DNA of 64,000 bases. Origin: Neoechinorhynchus agilis. Lineage: Eukaryota; Acanthocephala. A model generated the notes under the pieces. The model worked only from the letters and a program-made list of their open reading frames with translations. It was not told the DNA's origin and made no database searches. The translations under genes were made by a program, and so were the position numbers. Every line of letters begins with the position of its first letter. The first letter of the stretch is position 1. Of this stretch, positions 36,163 through 47,440 are shown piece by piece. The stretch is from the NCBI GenBank assembly GCA_051530055.1, contig CM121342.1, positions 12,648,001-12,712,000 of the forward strand, read 5' to 3'.

Positions 36163-37127
36163 ATGTATTGGCGTTCATGGAGAGCCTTACGCTCATCTGG
36201 AGCAGCTGGGAACGATCATAGATCCCGGCAAGTTCAACCAACGACAGCTCCTTTAACAAAATTCGTCCTATTTACCTCCAATTGCTTGTTTTGGATTATT
36301 AGTATATGTCTCCTTGTATCCGGCCTTTATGCATGGATAAAAAAGGGAACCCTCTATAACATGGGTCGCCTAGTTAGTGATCGAACTCTTTTTTTCGATC
36401 CTGCTTGGTTTTTGATTATAATGAGCACAGTAACGGCTTTGGTAACATTGATCGGGTGTGTAGGTGTTCTTCGTGAAAACAGCCAGTTTCTTTTGGTTTA
36501 CATTTGGCTAGTATCGATTGCTTTCACGGCCGAAGTGTTGACCATAGCATTGGGTTATTTATTTAAGAATGAGGCCAAGAAGCACGTCGGAAGTGGAATG
36601 ATGGAGTCGCTTAGCACATTAGTTCTCATGTTCTAAGAGTCCACGAAGAGAATTACTGTCTCAAAAAGTATCATGATGACGAAGATCTTCAAGATCTAGT
36701 CGATTGGGTTCAAGCTAGTTGGCTTAAATGCTGTGGCGTCCAAAGCTACAGGGATTGGGAGATCAATGCATACTACAACTGCTCATCCGCAGTTCTAGGG
36801 AACGTTATGGCGTGCGGGGTTCCACATAGTTGCTGTCGACTTAATGGAACTGAGACCACCGTGGTCGTAAACCGACAATGCGGATTCGGTAAACTCCATG
36901 AACCGGTCGCCCAGAAATTGAACTTATCAATCTACATTGAAGGATGTCTTAACAAACTTAGTCAATGGTTCGAAGATCGAGCCGTTCTTCTTATGTGTCT
37001 TGCATTGGTAATTGCGGTAATTCAGCTGATCGGCATTGGATTTGCTTATTCTTTAAGAAGTAAAATAGGTGAACAGAGGAGAAGACATTTGTTGCGAAAT
37101 CGAAGGTTCGGTAATGAGAATAACTAA
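36163..37127 (+). CDS. Tetraspanin
   Basis: Four-pass membrane organiser. Exon 1 36163-36605: TM1 'FVLFTSNCLFWIISICLLV', TM2 near 'WFLIIMSTVTALVTLIGCVG', TM3 'FLLVYIWLVSIAFTAEVLTI'. A 32-nt GT-AG intron (36606-36637) restores the frame into 'VHEENYCLKKYHDD', giving the large extracellular loop with the diagnostic 'KCCGVQSYRDWE', a second Cys pair in 'GVPHSCCRL' and Cys in 'NRQCGFGK' and 'EGCLNKL'. TM4 is 'LLMCLALVIAVIQLIGIGFA', followed by a basic tail. Without the micro-intron the gene would look frameshifted. Start is the ATG 27 bp after an acceptor-like TTTCAG, which hints at a spliced or trans-spliced leader. Subfamily not resolved. Confidence 0.9.
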
Positions 37128-37600
37128 CAAGAAAATGGAAGATAATATGCGTCCGAGTGAGATTGATAGAACCTGACTTCATAAAGACAGCTTGATACTG
37201 TTTACGAGTGCTAGAACCCGTGACAAAATGAGCGGGTTTACGGTCCCAAAAATGGAATTCGCCAAGATCAGTCATAGTACATAGTTAGCTATTATTTCAT
37301 TTTAAATTCATGTCTTAGAGCCTTTCGAAATGCGTCTCTTTTCGCATTAAGCGATCCAATATTTTTTGAATGGATCCGCTGTGTTTGATTTTTGTATACT
37401 GCAAATATATGCTTCGATTTATAATTTTGAGGGCGTATGGTGTAACACTATCGAGGAATTGTAACTCGAAGATATGCCTGAAAAATATGAATCGATTTGC
37501 AAATAAATCGAACAACGCTTATCTGATATTTGGATGCTGTAAAGAAGTTTATGAATATATTTTGTATTGTGATTGAACAAATAAAGGTTAGTTGTAATAA
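37128..37600. other. Tetraspanin 3' flank
   Basis: Non-coding flank with AATAAA-like motifs near 37575. The minus strand at 37275-37172 shows a short protein-like frame starting 'MTDLGEFHFWDRKPAHF', but no supported continuation. Confidence 0.3.
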
Positions 37601-40600
37601 TTCAATATTTCGTCCGCCTCCTCGGACTTTTTCAGGTCTAAAGCTTGCTCAGGGTGGCTTTATTCTCAGTTTTAGCCTGTAACCTGACTTATCTGGCTGA
37701 AATGTGTCACGATAGGGAGAGATTTATTCGAAAAGTAAGGACGTGATATGGGCTTGCATAACTAGTTGTTGGTGATTAGCTATAGTCTTGCTAATTATTG
37801 TTTTCCTTTCAATGTCCAATCCATACATTTCTTCTGTCGGCCCAATCGAAGGTATGCGCCCAAGCGTTAGGAAGATTTTTTAGAGCAATAAGGAAGGAGC
37901 TTTGGAACTTGATCCACTGTTCTGGCGGACTCTTCCGTGAACGCCCAGGCATTCCATACCGTCAAAATAGCTTTGTTGTTCAGACCTAGGCGGCACGCTC
38001 GCCTTGCTTTGGCGCCAGCAGTTTTTACGAAGCGTTTAAGTTTCATTAGATCGGGATAAGTGAGAAATTAGCGGTGAAAGTATATTTCAGGACTGTGAGC
38101 ATCCTTGTCGAAAAACTTATAGAACGCCTCCTTTAAAGCAGATTGCTTAATGACAGAACTGGATTCGATTGACATTTGCGATTAAAATGGAGTAAGATCT
38201 AGTCCCATAAGAGCCAGCATTTCTTATAAAAAGGACAAAAGCGCGAGCGCCCTACTTGACGAATGTCGTAAGTTCATCTGCATATAGAGAAATATTCTTG
38301 CAAACATTGCGATTTTGAACTATATATTGCGTTGCCAAGCAGAAAAAGATAGGAGACAGGTAAGTTTTAGGGAACTCCTTTGGGCTGGAAAGAGGTTGTA
38401 TGAAGGGGGTCGACTTGGAAAAAAGACTGAAATCAGGGTATTATTAACGCGAACAATAATATTGTAGGGATAGTTAAAATACTGAATTTTTTATAGTCAA
38501 ATGCGATTAGAAGATTTGTATAGCACGGGTCGGAATAAAAATTATTGGCTATTTCCTGTACCGCGGAATGTACAGACTTGTTTGGTAAAAATCGTGGCAT
38601 TGTGGGTCAATGCATTGATGCTCCAGTGCAAATTCCAAGATAAAACGGGCTAAAGTTCTCTCGTAAATGAAAACAAAGGAATTCTGGACGCTATTTTACT
38701 ATGTTTGTTTTTAAGTAAGAAGATCCGCTTAGCTAAATTGATAGTGGCCCATTCTTGAGGAAGCGCCCCAGGCCATAACGAGGAAACTAATGTTACTACT
38801 AGACAAAACATTAGTGGCCTTGAAAGAAGCCGAGGCATCATTCGTGGAGAATTTATTTTTCGAGTTCCAATGCCTGATAATGTAATTGGGTGACAAATCT
38901 AGTCTCCGTCGTTTAAGCGGCACATAGAAGTAAGGAGAAACACGGGAGCCAGCGGATTAGATGGTTGAAGCCTACAAAATTTAAATTTTGACTTGCTCAA
39001 GTCAACCAGGAATTTACGTTTAACCGAACGACGTCCTCATTCTTTGTCGGGAACTAATAACTGCTACGATTGTAAGTGAACTCATCTTAACTAAATTGCT
39101 AAGCGGAGCATGAATTACATTGAGAATGTTATAACAATAACACGTTTTATTGGATCAGGGAAAATACAAACCACCAAACCATGCAATGCAGGTACATAAT
39201 GAAACTTGAAGTGTGTAAGTTGCTGGTAGGGCGCTTTTCGTGCTTTACACCCGAGGTAAGTGGGAGAGGAGGTCAGTTTATGTGCAAGAAAGGTCTTGCG
39301 CGAATTGAGAATGTGATATGCAAGAGAGTTTTGAAGGCGGGGGAAATCAGGATTGCATGCCTGGTATCCTTTATTCAACTTTATTTGGAGCATTTTCAGA
39401 AAGGCGACATCCAAAGTGGGTCTCAGCTGGAAATGTGAATGGTTTACCTAGGAATAGTTGTAATCATGCGAGAGGAGAGTATATTAGTTAGAGAAAGCAT
39501 AATCTCTGAAGGATTGGGGTGAAAAATAGATTTTCAGTGTGAAGAGAGATTACGCGAGACCAATTTTGTAAATGCGAATATGTGTTGATCTCTCTCAGCC
39601 CAGACCGTAAGGGGGAATGACCGTACACGTCGAGAAGGATTGAAGGAAGAGAGGATAATTGCGCAATGGTCTGAGGATGAGACTGGATGCAGTTTTATAG
39701 CATCATTGTATTTGTGAATCTTAGTAAAGATTTTGTCGAAATGTGCGGAGTGGCGGGTAGGAAATTTTACTAACTCGACGAAGTCAAGGAGAGATAGTGA
39801 TGTAGGAAGATTATTGAAATCACCAAGAATGATTAGATGCTCAAGACCAAGAGAGTGGAGATTTGCTATCATTGCATCAATCTCCTGTGATGTCATTTGT
39901 AGATTGACTGAAGGAGGACGGTAGATACCGATAATGGTTAAAATTCGGCTGCCTGTGCGAAGTTTGAGAGAGAGAACGGTAAGGCACTGAGGAAGGTCGA
40001 ACCGAATGAAAATGGAGACCACATTCTGCGCGTTTGTCTCTGTAAGTAGAAAGAAGTAATGCGATGTCGGAATTGAAGGAGTGCAGCCATGTTTCCACAA
40101 TCACCAAAATGTCTGTGTTGGTGGCGGAGGCTAATAGCGAAAGATGATCTATCTTAGGCAACAGACTTTTTTTATGTTAGTGAAAAGAATGAAGAGAAAT
40201 TTTTGCTTGAAAGAACTTAAAGGAGGTGGAAGAGTTCGATGGATAAGTTTCTGAGCGGCTCTTGAGTTCGCGGTAATGTTTGACTCTGCCAATGTACGGC
40301 ATGGATTTTCCGTGGTATCCAAAAATTTACAGATGAGTTCTGATCGTAGATTTTGACTGGTGTTAAGTTATTGGAGGGGAGAGTAGACGGTTGTGAATAG
40401 GCGAATGATGGACGGAATTCACAGTTTGAAGTGAGGGGTGTGGTTATATTCGGTATGGTAGAGAGGAATTGACGAGCGAGGAGCTATTCTGAAGGAAAGA
40501 AGATGCGGTGTTTGGCATATGAAAGTAGACAAGGACGGGATTTTTTAGGGTTTTTGTTGGAGATGCGGTGGAAGGAGACCGTGGAAGGGAGGAGAGCGAA

Positions 40601-41530
40601 GGATTCGGGAAAGAGTTGTGACAATCCAACAAATGATAAACCGTACGGTTGAGCAAACCGATTTCGTCGGCTGAGTTTGTACATTTCGTAGTTGTGTAGA
40701 GGTGGTCTAGTGGACTTGTGCTCCGAATCCCTTTTTCAAGTTCGAAGGGTTCGAAACCGTTACTGCTGACGGCGCACAACCAAAGGGGACGAAATACCGC
40801 TGAAAGGAGGAAACTCACTGATGGGTCCCGCCTCCTGGAAGTATCTGAGGATCCGGAGAGATATACGAACTCCCAACTGTTGTTCGTCAGAGTTTATGTT
40901 GTCATATCACTTCTCTGATGTAAAACATAAGATTCGACCGTTGAAAGTGCTAAAATAATTCATAATAAAAAGGAAAGAGTTGTAGAAAATGATGTTAAGA
41001 TGATGAATGTAGTGTTTGCTAAGATCTAAATTGTATAAGGAGGTTATTACGGGAATCCCTGAAATGAAGATGTTATGGAATGATATCATATGACATTGTT
41101 GGCTGCTGTTTAGCTGCTGAGGTGATTTTTTTAGGAAAATTGGTTAGTAAGGGATCGATTGATTGGGGGTAAGGATAAGAAGTAGAAGTCTTGCGATTGA
41201 AGGCTTTTTGCGGATGCAATCAGAAAAGTGAGGAGTTTGAGGAATGTTCCACTGCCTTTTTTTTGGAATCGGAGTGAATAGATTCAGAGGGATGAGTTCA
41301 AGAGGCAAGCGTTTGATTGTCTCGGTTTGAATGATGTTTAATACCGATTTATCGGACTGTAGCAGTGTAAATTTGCGATGCTCTAGCAGAACAGAAGCCG
41401 CACATGAAATTGCGTAATGGTAATCTTTCTTTAGCGTTGAGAGTACTTAAATCGCCGTCACAATTGGGCAATTTTCTTCGGAGCAAGCAACGTTCAAGGG
41501 GCAATAGAGTTACGCGATTGCGTTGGTTGG
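37600..41530 (-). mobile_element. Decayed non-LTR retrotransposon (ORF1, EN, RT)
   Basis: Minus-strand succession of LINE domains in broken frames. ORF1-like Ser/Thr/Pro-rich sequence with 'CGFCSAR' lies at 41530-40440. The AP endonuclease covers 40161-39560 ('ILVIVETWLHSF', 'TIIGIYRPPS', 'LIILGDFNN', 'SSSDHCAIIL'). The EN-RT linker is at 39414-39115. RT onset lies near 38900-38650 ('LPQEWATINLAKRI') and the RT palm near 38290-38330 reads 'YADELTTF', where YADD is expected. Post-RT sequence runs towards 37600. Many stops and frame changes show an old copy. A SINE-1 element has inserted near 40675-40880. Confidence 0.75.
40675..40885 (+). repeat. SINE-1 copy
   Basis: 'GTACATTTCGTAGTTGTG' precedes A box 'TGGTCTAGTGG' and B-box-like 'GGTTCGAAACC'. 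The body is 'GGGGACGAAATACCGCTGAA', with 'AACTCACTGATGGGTCCCGC' and 'TATCTGAGGATCCGG'. The long family tail after the GGATCCGG is lost. It lies within the decayed LINE. Confidence 0.75.
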
Positions 41531-41748
41531 GCAAATGTTAATGTGAATCAGATATTTGCTTGTGAGCTATTTACGACGTTGGTTAGCGATACGACGTTAA
41601 TTGATTTGACGAGCCTCGTGTGAGGATAATTCATCAACTCGTTCGCACAGCACCCAAAGTTGCGGTCCAATATTGGCAATCTCTGCTTCAACATTAGAAC
41701 CAAAAATGCAGCTTCCTAGAAGACTGAACCGGTGTAGAGTGATTAATT

Positions 41749-42432
41749 CTATCCTAGGGGCAAGGGCGCGGTCTTTATGTAATCGTGGTCCGATTTGTTC
41801 AAATCTTGCGCGTGGTTTTCGATTTCCCAATCATCCCATTGTTGATTTTTCATCGCCGACAATTTATTCTTGTCTGCTGTACTTTTTAATGACTTGTATT
41901 TTTCTGGCCTGCACGACTTTTTCCTCGTAGATTCAATGTTTGTCGAGAGGTCCTTGGAATCCGAGGATATGATCGCAGTTCTTCGCATGGCTAACGATGT
42001 ACTTCCACGGCTTAGTGATTTTCTAGTTTGTTCAGCGGTCTTTATGCAACTCCTGTCGGAGTTTTTCAAATCTTGCGCGTGGTTTTCGATTTCCCAATAA
42101 TCCCATTGTTGATATTTCATCGCCGATAATTTATTCTTGTCTGCTGTACTTTTTAATGACTTGTATTTTTCTGGCCTGCACGACTTTTTCCTCGTAGATT
42201 CAATGTTTGTCGAGAGGTCTTCGGAATCCGAGGATATGATCACAGGTCTGTCCTTGGTCAACGATTTACTTCCACGACTTGGTGATTTTCTAGTTCGCTC
42301 TGCGATCTTTATGTAATCGTGATCCGATTTGTTCAAATCTTGCGCGCGATTTTCGATTTTCCAATCATCCCGTTGTTCTATTTTCGATTTGTCGTCTTTA
42401 ATTAAAAGATAAAAACTGTTCCAATATTGCAC
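41749..42432 (-). CDS. Tandem-repeat protein ORF (89-residue units), unrecognised
   Basis: Open frame of 227 residues made of about 2.5 copies of an 89-residue (267-bp) unit. Each full unit contains 'WEIENHAQDL', 'AEQTRKSLSRGS', 'IISSDSKDLSTNIESTRKK', 'SCRPEKYKSLKSTADKNK' and 'LSAMKNQQW' with few substitutions between copies. At DNA level the pairs 41835/42102 onward are nearly identical, so the expansion is recent. Composition is highly charged and Ser-rich with acidic 'SSDSED' patches, as in nuclear/chromatin-associated disordered proteins (inference). The last unit is broken by a frame change near 41765. An overlapping frame continues to 41597 with 'IELITLHRFSLLG' and could be a former C-terminus. 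Confidence 0.5.
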   Translation of the reverse strand: MQYWNSFYLLIKDDKSKIEQRDDWKIENRAQDLNKSDHDYIKIAERTRKSPSRGSKSLTKDRPVIISSDSEDLSTNIESTRKKSCRPEKYKSLKSTADKNKLSAMKYQQWDYWEIENHAQDLKNSDRSCIKTAEQTRKSLSRGSTSLAMRRTAIISSDSKDLSTNIESTRKKSCRPEKYKSLKSTADKNKLSAMKNQQWDDWEIENHAQDLNKSDHDYIKTAPLPLG

Positions 42433-42566
42433 TTTCCTTTTTTCGTGCTTAAAGTATCTATGAAGACGGTAAAAAAATCTTTATCCTCCTTTACTAACTT
42501 GAAGACCTTAGTGATTTATTCTATGAGGCTAAAGTTAAAGTATCGATGAAGACCGTCTCACTTTGC

Positions 42567-42666
42567 TGACGTCACCTCTGAGCCACTGTTTCGAATTCGA
42601 AGCTCTTCGGAAAAAGGATTTCAGGTTATTTAAGAGCACATTTCGCCAAGTCCTCGCTTGACGTCA
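42567..42666. promoter_or_regulatory. Two CRE-like TGACGTCA palindromes
   Basis: Perfect 8-bp CRE/ATF palindromes at 42567-42574 and 42659-42666, 92 bp apart, lying 135-235 bp upstream of the ATG of the tandem-repeat ORF. A partial site ('TTACGTCACG') is at 43308-43317. Two perfect sites this close in AT-rich DNA are unlikely by chance. Binding by bZIP factors is inferred, not shown. Confidence 0.45.
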
Positions 42667-44280
42667 TCGCTCTCGTCTTACAAAAAAAACCGGCGCTCGT
42701 TATCGTAAATGGAAAAATGGTCGCTAATTTTCAAAGTTAGCACTTTTTGATGATGATGTAATGTTTACATTTAAAAACGGATTAAAAAAATTATAAAAAA
42801 TCAAACGTTTCGAATTCTCCGAAAACTTTTATTTTAAATTAATCATAACGATAGAGCAAGCGATTAGGAAGTTTACAAGAATGACACAAAAAAAGATTAC
42901 TTCCAAAAAATTTATTTCTATAAGATTAACACGCAGCGATTACTCGTTCCCGTTTTCTCAAAAGTAGTTTATAAAAGGCGTTGATTGATTAAGAACGATT
43001 TTTAAGGGCTTTTTAGAAGAGTATTTTTTCATTCGCACGAGCAACATTTTAAAAACCAATCAGCATGCAAGGAATAGCAAAACGCGATCAGTAAAAGCTA
43101 AGAGCAATTACGCAAGCAATAGATTAAAGAAGGCCTACGCGGAGGCCGAAAATTATCAAATAAATAAATTATTATGATTCGCTATAAAAAAGTAAATGAT
43201 TAAAATCTTTACAATTATGCATAAATGCAAGTCGAAATGTGTTCAAAAAATTTACTTTTACATCCTTTCTTACCCCCAGCGCTATTTAGAGTTCCGCTTT
43301 TTTCCATTACGTCACGTCTGATAATCGTGGACATAAAATCAATTATATTTGCCACTTTTAAATCAATTGAATATTAGTAATCATTTAATCCTTTGCCCAC
43401 GTCTTAAAATCATACAACTAAACGCTTGTTGTTGGGTGCAAACTTCGCTTTATATGCATCTTACGAGCAACTTTTTATCAAATGACACTTTCCGCGCGTC
43501 TCTCTCTCGTCGTCGTCGACCATCATCCTCCGGATCCGTCATCCACCCCGGATCCGTCATCAACTCTGAAGTGATCACGAGGACCCAGAGTTACATGGGT
43601 CCTCTTCTTAAACAAAATAAATAAAACGTGTTGTTGAAATCCTCTTTATTTTTTAGTTAACATTATTAAGAATTCTATCTCGCGGATTGGCTAAAATACT
43701 ATAATTAATTTTTAAACCAAGGAACCCTTTTGTTCTCGTTAAAAGCACGCTTAAATAGTTTTTGAAATGTCGAATGGACTAAGAATGTCGCTGTGAAGAT
43801 TATCAGCAAGCATGATTGGACCACAATTAAAAATTCAACAAAGAAAACTCATTTTCAATTTGGTGCTCAGTGTGGACATTAATTTTATTCAGCTGATTAT
43901 TGCTTTAGTTTAGCAAAATAGTTTGATTAAAACGAGTCAAATTAGAGACTTTCTTAACATATGGTATCGTTTCATGAAGAATATTCTGTCCATAATTTAG
44001 ATGGTACTTTATTAAGTACAGAATTTATATTAAACATCACTGCTCTGGGATGAATCTTTGTGTAGTCTTGTAAATCGCGCTCATTTATTAAATGCAGAAG
44101 TCATAGAAAGATGCTTTAAAGCACACCTTCTATCAATTTTCAATCGAAAAATTTCATCCATTTAATTCAGTTTCCGGCCTGTTTTTTCGTGTACGGATGT
44201 CCTTCTTTGCATCTACAATTCTCTTCTTTGTAATCTCGACGCACACCTTTATTTATCTCTCGACTCATCCAAATAGATAT
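42667..44280. other. Intergenic, nothing recognised
   Basis: AT-rich DNA. A short simple-sequence patch (CTCTCTCTCGTCGTCGTCG) and a doubled 'GGATCCGTCATC' occur near 43500-43560. No gene or known repeat identified. Confidence 0.3.
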
Positions 44281-44289
44281 TCATACTCA

Positions 44290-45060
44290 GCTGTCGGACG
44301 AGATCTGGTGTCAAGCGTCTTTGCCTGTGTCGTCCGGCGGTTGGGGTATCCGAAAAGCAGCCGGTATTTCCCTGCAAACTCATATGAGACCGTATGAAGC
44401 AACTCGCAAAATAGTTCAGTGTTTTCTTGGCGAGGATTACAGGTTGGATGGAGATTTCGTGGATGCTCTTAATCTTTGGCTTAGAGATTCAGGCAGCGAG
44501 CAGGTCCCCGTCAATGGTTGCAAACAATCAATTTGCAACTCGTCACTGGTAGTTAGAATTCATAGCTCTTTAAATTCAGATTCTCGTGACTTGGTGAATT
44601 GAACTCGGTTGGCGGCAGCCTCTACAAGAGAATCGGGTGCTTGGCTCAGTGCTCCTTCTCTCCGACGAGACAGTAAGGATCGCAGTGTGCACATCCCATC
44701 GCTGCCGTTGCGGAGCGACCGAGGAACCATCTGGACGCGGTGGTCTCGTCTGCTGGCAATCAGGAGGTCCTGAATATTGGTGAATGAGTCCAACCTTTTA
44801 GAGCCGAGCAAACTTTGCCGACTCGATGACCGTAGACCGGACGGTGTCACAGTATTCCCGTGGTGAGAAGATGCCATTCGAAGCCCGCAACATAAAATTT
44901 ACCGCTGTTAAACCGTTGGGGAGGAGCATCCGCCGCAGAAGATCGCAAAAAGACCAAATGCAGAGACCTTATTCGAAGTCATTATTTCGTTCCCTTTGCT
45001 GTCGACACTCGGATCGTTTTGGTACCGCAGTGCAGGACTGACGATCCGAGGGCAGGAACA
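44290..45060 (+). mobile_element. Retroelement C-terminal remnant (CxCG ... RRPDG domain)
   Basis: The plus-strand frames read 'SSGGWGIRKAAGISLQTH', then 'VCTSHRCRCGATEEPSGRGG' near 44700 and 'LEPSKLCRLDDRRPDGVTV' near 44800-44860. This order (GGLGIR, then CRCG...G..GL.C, then EP..L.R.D..RPDG) is a pattern I recognise from the region downstream of the RT in many invertebrate retroelement polyproteins. Several stops and a frame change break it. Host element type is not determined. Confidence 0.55.
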
Positions 45061-46442
45061 TTCCTTCTGCAAAACTTAAGTCTGACTGTGCAACGTGGGA
45101 ACGCTGCATCTGTCTATTCGACCTTTACACCAGGAAAGCAGCTGAGTGATACAGAGCGGTGGCGTGAATGTTGGTAAAATTTGGTCGAGATAAAAGTAAC
45201 ATTCATGTTAATTCCGAATCAAAAAATCACATTTCGCAGTTTATTCGCAATACAATTTCGAGACAAATGTCTCTGTTCATTGATATCAAAAGATAAATCG
45301 ATTGGAAATAGAATCGGTTGATCAAATTTCAAAATAATTGTTTTAGCTTGTACCATTTTTCTACAAATCTACGCCTAACTGAAAGTTCAACCCTGATATC
45401 CAACAAAATCACATCATTTTCATTAAATGGGGATTTACTATTTGGTTAAAACCGCTAGCATGCTTTTTCTTCCGTGCAAGGGTTCTATAAAGGAGTTTTA
45501 CCGATTTAAGAAATTGTGTTCGATTAATTAAGTTGTGACGTTTTTGCGATGTCATCGTTGTTTTCTACTTGCTGTCGTATTTTCTTCAACTTTATTAATT
45601 TTTTCTTGTTTTATTTACGTTGTTTTTATTGGAAAGATTTCACAACCTTCAATTTATGTTTTCTCGTCCTTTTAAGTTCTTTATGGCATACAACTTTGCA
45701 GTTTTTGTGAGCTTTCGAATGGGTTTTTCATTTCTCGTTGTAATGCTTGTTAGTTACAAAGTGTAATTTCTTGGAAATCGAAATCCGATGTCACCATAAA
45801 AACGATTATTTGTATTTTCGATGGATCCAATCAATCATTAGTGCCTTTTCACCTCTCCCATTAATGTGATTCTCGATTTCACCATTGTCTTGCGCTGCAT
45901 TGGTCTTTCAATTATTGAAGTCCGCTAGTTTCTTTTGTTTCTCGAATAAAAAGTTTAAAATACGACACTTCTGTGGAGATTTAAGAACATCTTTAGCCAA
46001 ATACAATTTATAACTATAGCATTGATTGATGAATTCTATTTTACCCAAGTTCTATGATTTCTATTCACATTTCGTTTTCTCGGTATTGTGGATATCCTTT
46101 TGCCACGATCGACGAAATGTTCGTTAACACTCGCTCTTTGTAACTCGTGGTTGCCTTTAAAATAGGGAACTTTATTGAAAAATTGAAAGACCCAAATACC
46201 TATATTTAAAAGTACTGTCGGATTTTTCGCACTTGCAGCCTGCTGCATAAATACCCTCATTGCTCTCGAAAAGTATTTTGTTTATCATCCCTTTGAAGAA
46301 AATGTGGGTGATAAATTATACCTGATTTTTCAGGTGATTAAATCTAATGTAATGCTAGTCAAATCATCTAACTTTTTTCAATCATGAATTTTTATGATAA
46401 AATCGACTAAAGTTAACATTTCTGTATATAAATCCAATTCAG
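45061..46442. other. Intergenic, nothing recognised
   Basis: AT-rich interval upstream of SAP18. No repeat or exon identified by eye. Confidence 0.3.
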
Positions 46443-46922
46443 ATGTCCAGGTCACCTTCATCCTCACCACATCGTGGAGTTCTTGAATCGAAAATCTCAA
46501 CCGAGATTGGTTCAGCCGAACAATCAATTGACCGTGAAAAAACGTGTCCCATGCTTCTTCGTATGTTCTACTCGATGAATGGACGGCACCATTTCCGTTC
46601 AGAGTTTGAGCGGGGCGCTACTCCCTCCAGTGAACTTCAAATCTATACGTGGATGGACGCAACCTTAAAGGAATTGATGGGTCTCATCAAAGAAGTCCAC
46701 AAAGAAACGCGAAGAAAGGGAACAACATTTAATTTCTCCGTGGTTTATCCAGATATGCGAGCTCCGATTTATCGGTTGAGAAGAATAGGAGAAACGGTTA
46801 GCGGGCAGTCAGGACCGGATGATAAATGCACTCTCCGATCTCGTGGCTTCGTCATTGGAGACTATATAGACGTTGCGATAATGATTCCAAAAGCACCGCC
46901 GGTGCCTTATAAACGACAGTGA
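46443..46922 (+). CDS. SAP18, Sin3/ASAP complex subunit
   Basis: Ubiquitin-fold component of the Sin3-HDAC corepressor and of the ASAP/PSAP splicing complexes; nuclear. Intronless frame of 159 residues (vertebrate SAP18 about 150-170). Strong family motifs in order: 'IDREKTCPMLLRMFYSMNGR', 'SSELQIYTWMDATLKELMGL', 'RKGTTFNFSVVYPDMRAP', 'YRLRRIGETVSGQSG' and 'FVIGDYIDVAIMIP'. The ATG directly follows an acceptor-like 'CCAATTCAG', suggesting a 5'UTR intron or trans-splice site. AATAAA lies at about 46953, 30 bp after the stop. Confidence 0.95.
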   Translation: MSRSPSSSPHRGVLESKISTEIGSAEQSIDREKTCPMLLRMFYSMNGRHHFRSEFERGATPSSELQIYTWMDATLKELMGLIKEVHKETRRKGTTFNFSVVYPDMRAPIYRLRRIGETVSGQSGPDDKCTLRSRGFVIGDYIDVAIMIPKAPPVPYKRQ

Positions 46923-46989
46923 ATCTTTAATTACTTGCGTGTGATATTGGGAAATAAAACTAACTGTTGTCCATCGCACATCGACCGAA

Positions 46990-47440
46990 AAAGGGATGAC
47001 CGGTCCTTCCTTAAGAAAACTTCTGATGAGGACTAATCACCACGAGGATCAGGAGAATTATCCAAAAAGTGCATTATGTGCACTCGATGTCAATTGGACA
47101 ATGAAGATGGAAGACTAAGACCGAAGGCAGCCTGTATGATGAGCAACGTGGTATAGCGGATCACATGCGGCAATTGCATGGACCAGGGGAAATCCTGCAG
47201 CTACATCGGAAAGACGCAGCGGAGGCTACACCAGCGGATAACTGAGCATTTCTGTAATGCACGTAACCCGCACGCACCGTCGTACGTGTCAGCACCGTTG
47301 GGCACCCATTTTGCTAGCCACCACAATATTGTTAGCCCAGCCTTGGGGGTGGGGGTTCTCTACAAGGCATCTGATCCTGTAGACCTTTTGCATTGCCGAG
47401 GCTCTGCTTATTGGTCGTGGAGTAGCAGGGTCAACTGATG
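46990..47440 (+). mobile_element. Penelope-like element fragment: zinc finger plus GIY-YIG nuclease
   Basis: The plus strand reads 'CIMCTRCQLDN' (Cys cluster preceding the nuclease), then, after a TAG that replaces the expected Tyr of the first GIY motif near 47155, 'CSYIGKTQRRLHQRITEHF' with the GIY-YIG core and catalytic Arg/Glu region, then 'SAPLGTHFASHHN'. No RT remains next to it. The element sits 70 bp after SAP18 and is inactivated by at least one stop. Confidence 0.7.

Noticed and set aside
36991-37275. Antisense frame overlapping the tetraspanin 3' end ('MTDLGEFHFWDRKPAHF')
   Set aside because: First part looks protein-like, but the rest is the complement of the tetraspanin tail and no supported downstream exon exists.
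45020-45060. 9-bp inverted pair CTCGGATCG/CGATCCGAG
   Set aside because: Within the decayed retroelement domain; single short stem, no supporting structure.
47028-47060. Possible hammerhead ribozyme (CTGATGAG core) near the Penelope GIY-YIG fragment
   Set aside because: Penelope-like elements can carry hammerheads, but the required GAAA and pairing stems are not present around this motif.
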